Part shown: piece after piece, positions 63,127 through 64,000 of the stretch
How the letters are laid out: each line of letters begins with the position of its first letter
Numbering within the stretch: position 1 is the first letter of the stretch
NCBI GenBank assembly: GCA_009711785.1
Contig: VENA01000040.1
Span: forward strand, 1-64,000
Length of the DNA: 64,000 bases
Reading direction: 5' to 3'
DNA from: Bacillota bacterium
Lineage (GTDB): Bacteria; Bacillota; Clostridia; Tissierellales; MES13
The notes under the pieces: model-generated
Database searches by the model: none
The model's input: only the letters and a program-made list of their open reading frames with translations
What the model was told of the DNA's origin: nothing
Position numbers and translations under genes: made by a program

Positions 63127-64000
63127 TTGAAGATAATAGGACATGGTTGTACTCTAGATTGTTTTGATTGTTGTAAATTTAATGTGTATGTGGATAATGG
63201 TAAAGTAAAAAAGATCATAGGAGATAAAAAACATCCCTATACTAAAGGGATTATATGCAAAAAAGGCAGACAACATTTAGATAGACTTTATCATAAAAAA
63301 AGAATATATAATCCATTATTAAAGGTTAATGGTAAATGGGAAAAAATAAGCTTTGATGAAGCTATTAATATATTAAGTGAAAAATTATTACAGATTAAAG
63401 AAAAGCATAGTTCAAATTCTATTTTAACCTATGAAGAATCAGGTTCAAATGGAGTATTAAAATCCATAAATAATATATTTTTTAATTTCTTTGGTGGAGT
63501 TACAAAGACTAAGGGAAGTACCTGTTGGGGAGCTGGGATAAGTGCCCAAACATATGATTTTGGAGATGTTTTAGGTCATAGTTTAGATGATTTATTAAAT
63601 TCAGAAGTAATTATAATGTGGGGTAGAAATCCTTATAATACTTCAATACATCTTTTACATATGTTAAAGGAAGCCAAAAAAAGAAATGCTAAGATCATAG
63701 TTATTGATCCTTTAAAAACCAATACAACAAAACTTTCTGATAAACATATTAGTATTAAGCCAGCTACAGATGGCGCTTTGGCTATGGCTATTACTAAAAT
63801 CATTATAGAAAAAAATTTAATTGATAAAAAATTTATAAATAAGTATGTAAAGGGATTTGATAAATATAAAAAATATTTAGAGACACTTAGTTTAGATTTT
63901 TTATCTGAAGAAACAGGAGTAAGTATTAAAGACTTATACAAACTAGCAGATATATATATTAATAATAAATCTACTATATACATGGGCTATGGACTTCAAA
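63127..64000 (+). CDS. Molybdopterin-dependent oxidoreductase, 4Fe-4S type (3' end outside window)
   Basis: The first 291 residues of a bis-MGD molybdenum or tungsten oxidoreductase of the DMSO-reductase superfamily. The N-terminal cluster motif is GCTLDCFDCCKF (C-x3-C-x3-C), with a fourth cysteine in GIICKKG, followed by the usual YNPLLKVNGKWEKISFDEAINILSEKL and EVIIMWGRNPYNTS, IIVIDPLKTNTT. The catalytic class (formate, thiosulfate/polysulfide or other) cannot be set without the rest. I start at TTG 63127; GTG 63091 is in frame and would add 12 residues. It is 50 bases after the kinase gene. Confidence 0.85.
   Translation, partial: MKIIGHGCTLDCFDCCKFNVYVDNGKVKKIIGDKKHPYTKGIICKKGRQHLDRLYHKKRIYNPLLKVNGKWEKISFDEAINILSEKLLQIKEKHSSNSILTYEESGSNGVLKSINNIFFNFFGGVTKTKGSTCWGAGISAQTYDFGDVLGHSLDDLLNSEVIIMWGRNPYNTSIHLLHMLKEAKKRNAKIIVIDPLKTNTTKLSDKHISIKPATDGALAMAITKIIIEKNLIDKKFINKYVKGFDKYKKYLETLSLDFLSEETGVSIKDLYKLADIYINNKSTIYMGYGLQ

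Overview
The window reads as chromosome from a low-GC, anaerobic, endospore-forming member of the Clostridia that ferments amino acids. Supporting evidence: very AT-rich DNA with strong AAGGAGG ribosome sites and many TTG/GTG starts; sporulation genes (spo0E-type phosphatase, spoVD, spoVE, spoIIGA-sigE-sigG, yhcN- and ylmC/ymxH-type genes); a meso-DAP-type MurE; and a complete ornithine fermentation operon like that of Clostridium sticklandii and its relatives. I cannot name the species. No insertion sequence, prophage, CRISPR array, tRNA or rRNA gene was seen.

Layout. 1-5.8 kb: pduL-deoC, an alpha/beta hydrolase behind a strong promoter with two dyad operators, a T-box leader (specifier probably AGA, Arg) in front of a two-gene amino-acid ABC transporter, and ychF. 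5.9-11.4 kb: a small gene, then the phosphate operon pstS-pstC-pstA-pstB-phoU behind a four-repeat Pho box; its PstS is a tandem fusion of two complete binding domains. 11.4-17 kb: a YhcN-type lipoprotein, a membrane protein with a chelatase-like domain, two M16 peptidase-family genes, lgt and a small Spo0E-type gene. 17.3-33.3 kb: the division and cell-wall cluster (mraZ to ftsZ), with a 570-base gap where ftsA is usually found. 33.4-37.9 kb: spoIIGA, sigE, sigG, ylmC, nrdR, pgeF.

37.9-42.7 kb: phoP-phoR, followed by two more Pho-box promoters within about 200 bases. One appears to drive a small RNA of about 80 nt ending in a strong terminator; the other drives a chemoreceptor gene. Together with pst this suggests one Pho regulon covering uptake, a riboregulator and taxis. 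42.8-52.3 kb: a sigma-54 activator, paired 16-bp dyads, a sigma-54 promoter, and ord-ortA-ortB-oraS-oraE-mutL-like, then the ornithine racemase. 52.3-59.7 kb: a DUF4870 protein, a sugar-nucleotide epimerase whose ribosome site lies in a hairpin, threonine aldolase, rarA, psuK-psuG and an MFS transporter. 59.7-64 kb: glutamate dehydrogenase on the minus strand, an orphan CitA/DcuS-like histidine kinase, and the 5' part of a molybdopterin oxidoreductase cut by the window end.

All calls come from reading the sequence and recalling family motifs; no database search was run. Start codons were chosen by ribosome-site spacing and family N-termini, and differ from the longest reading frame in about a dozen genes.
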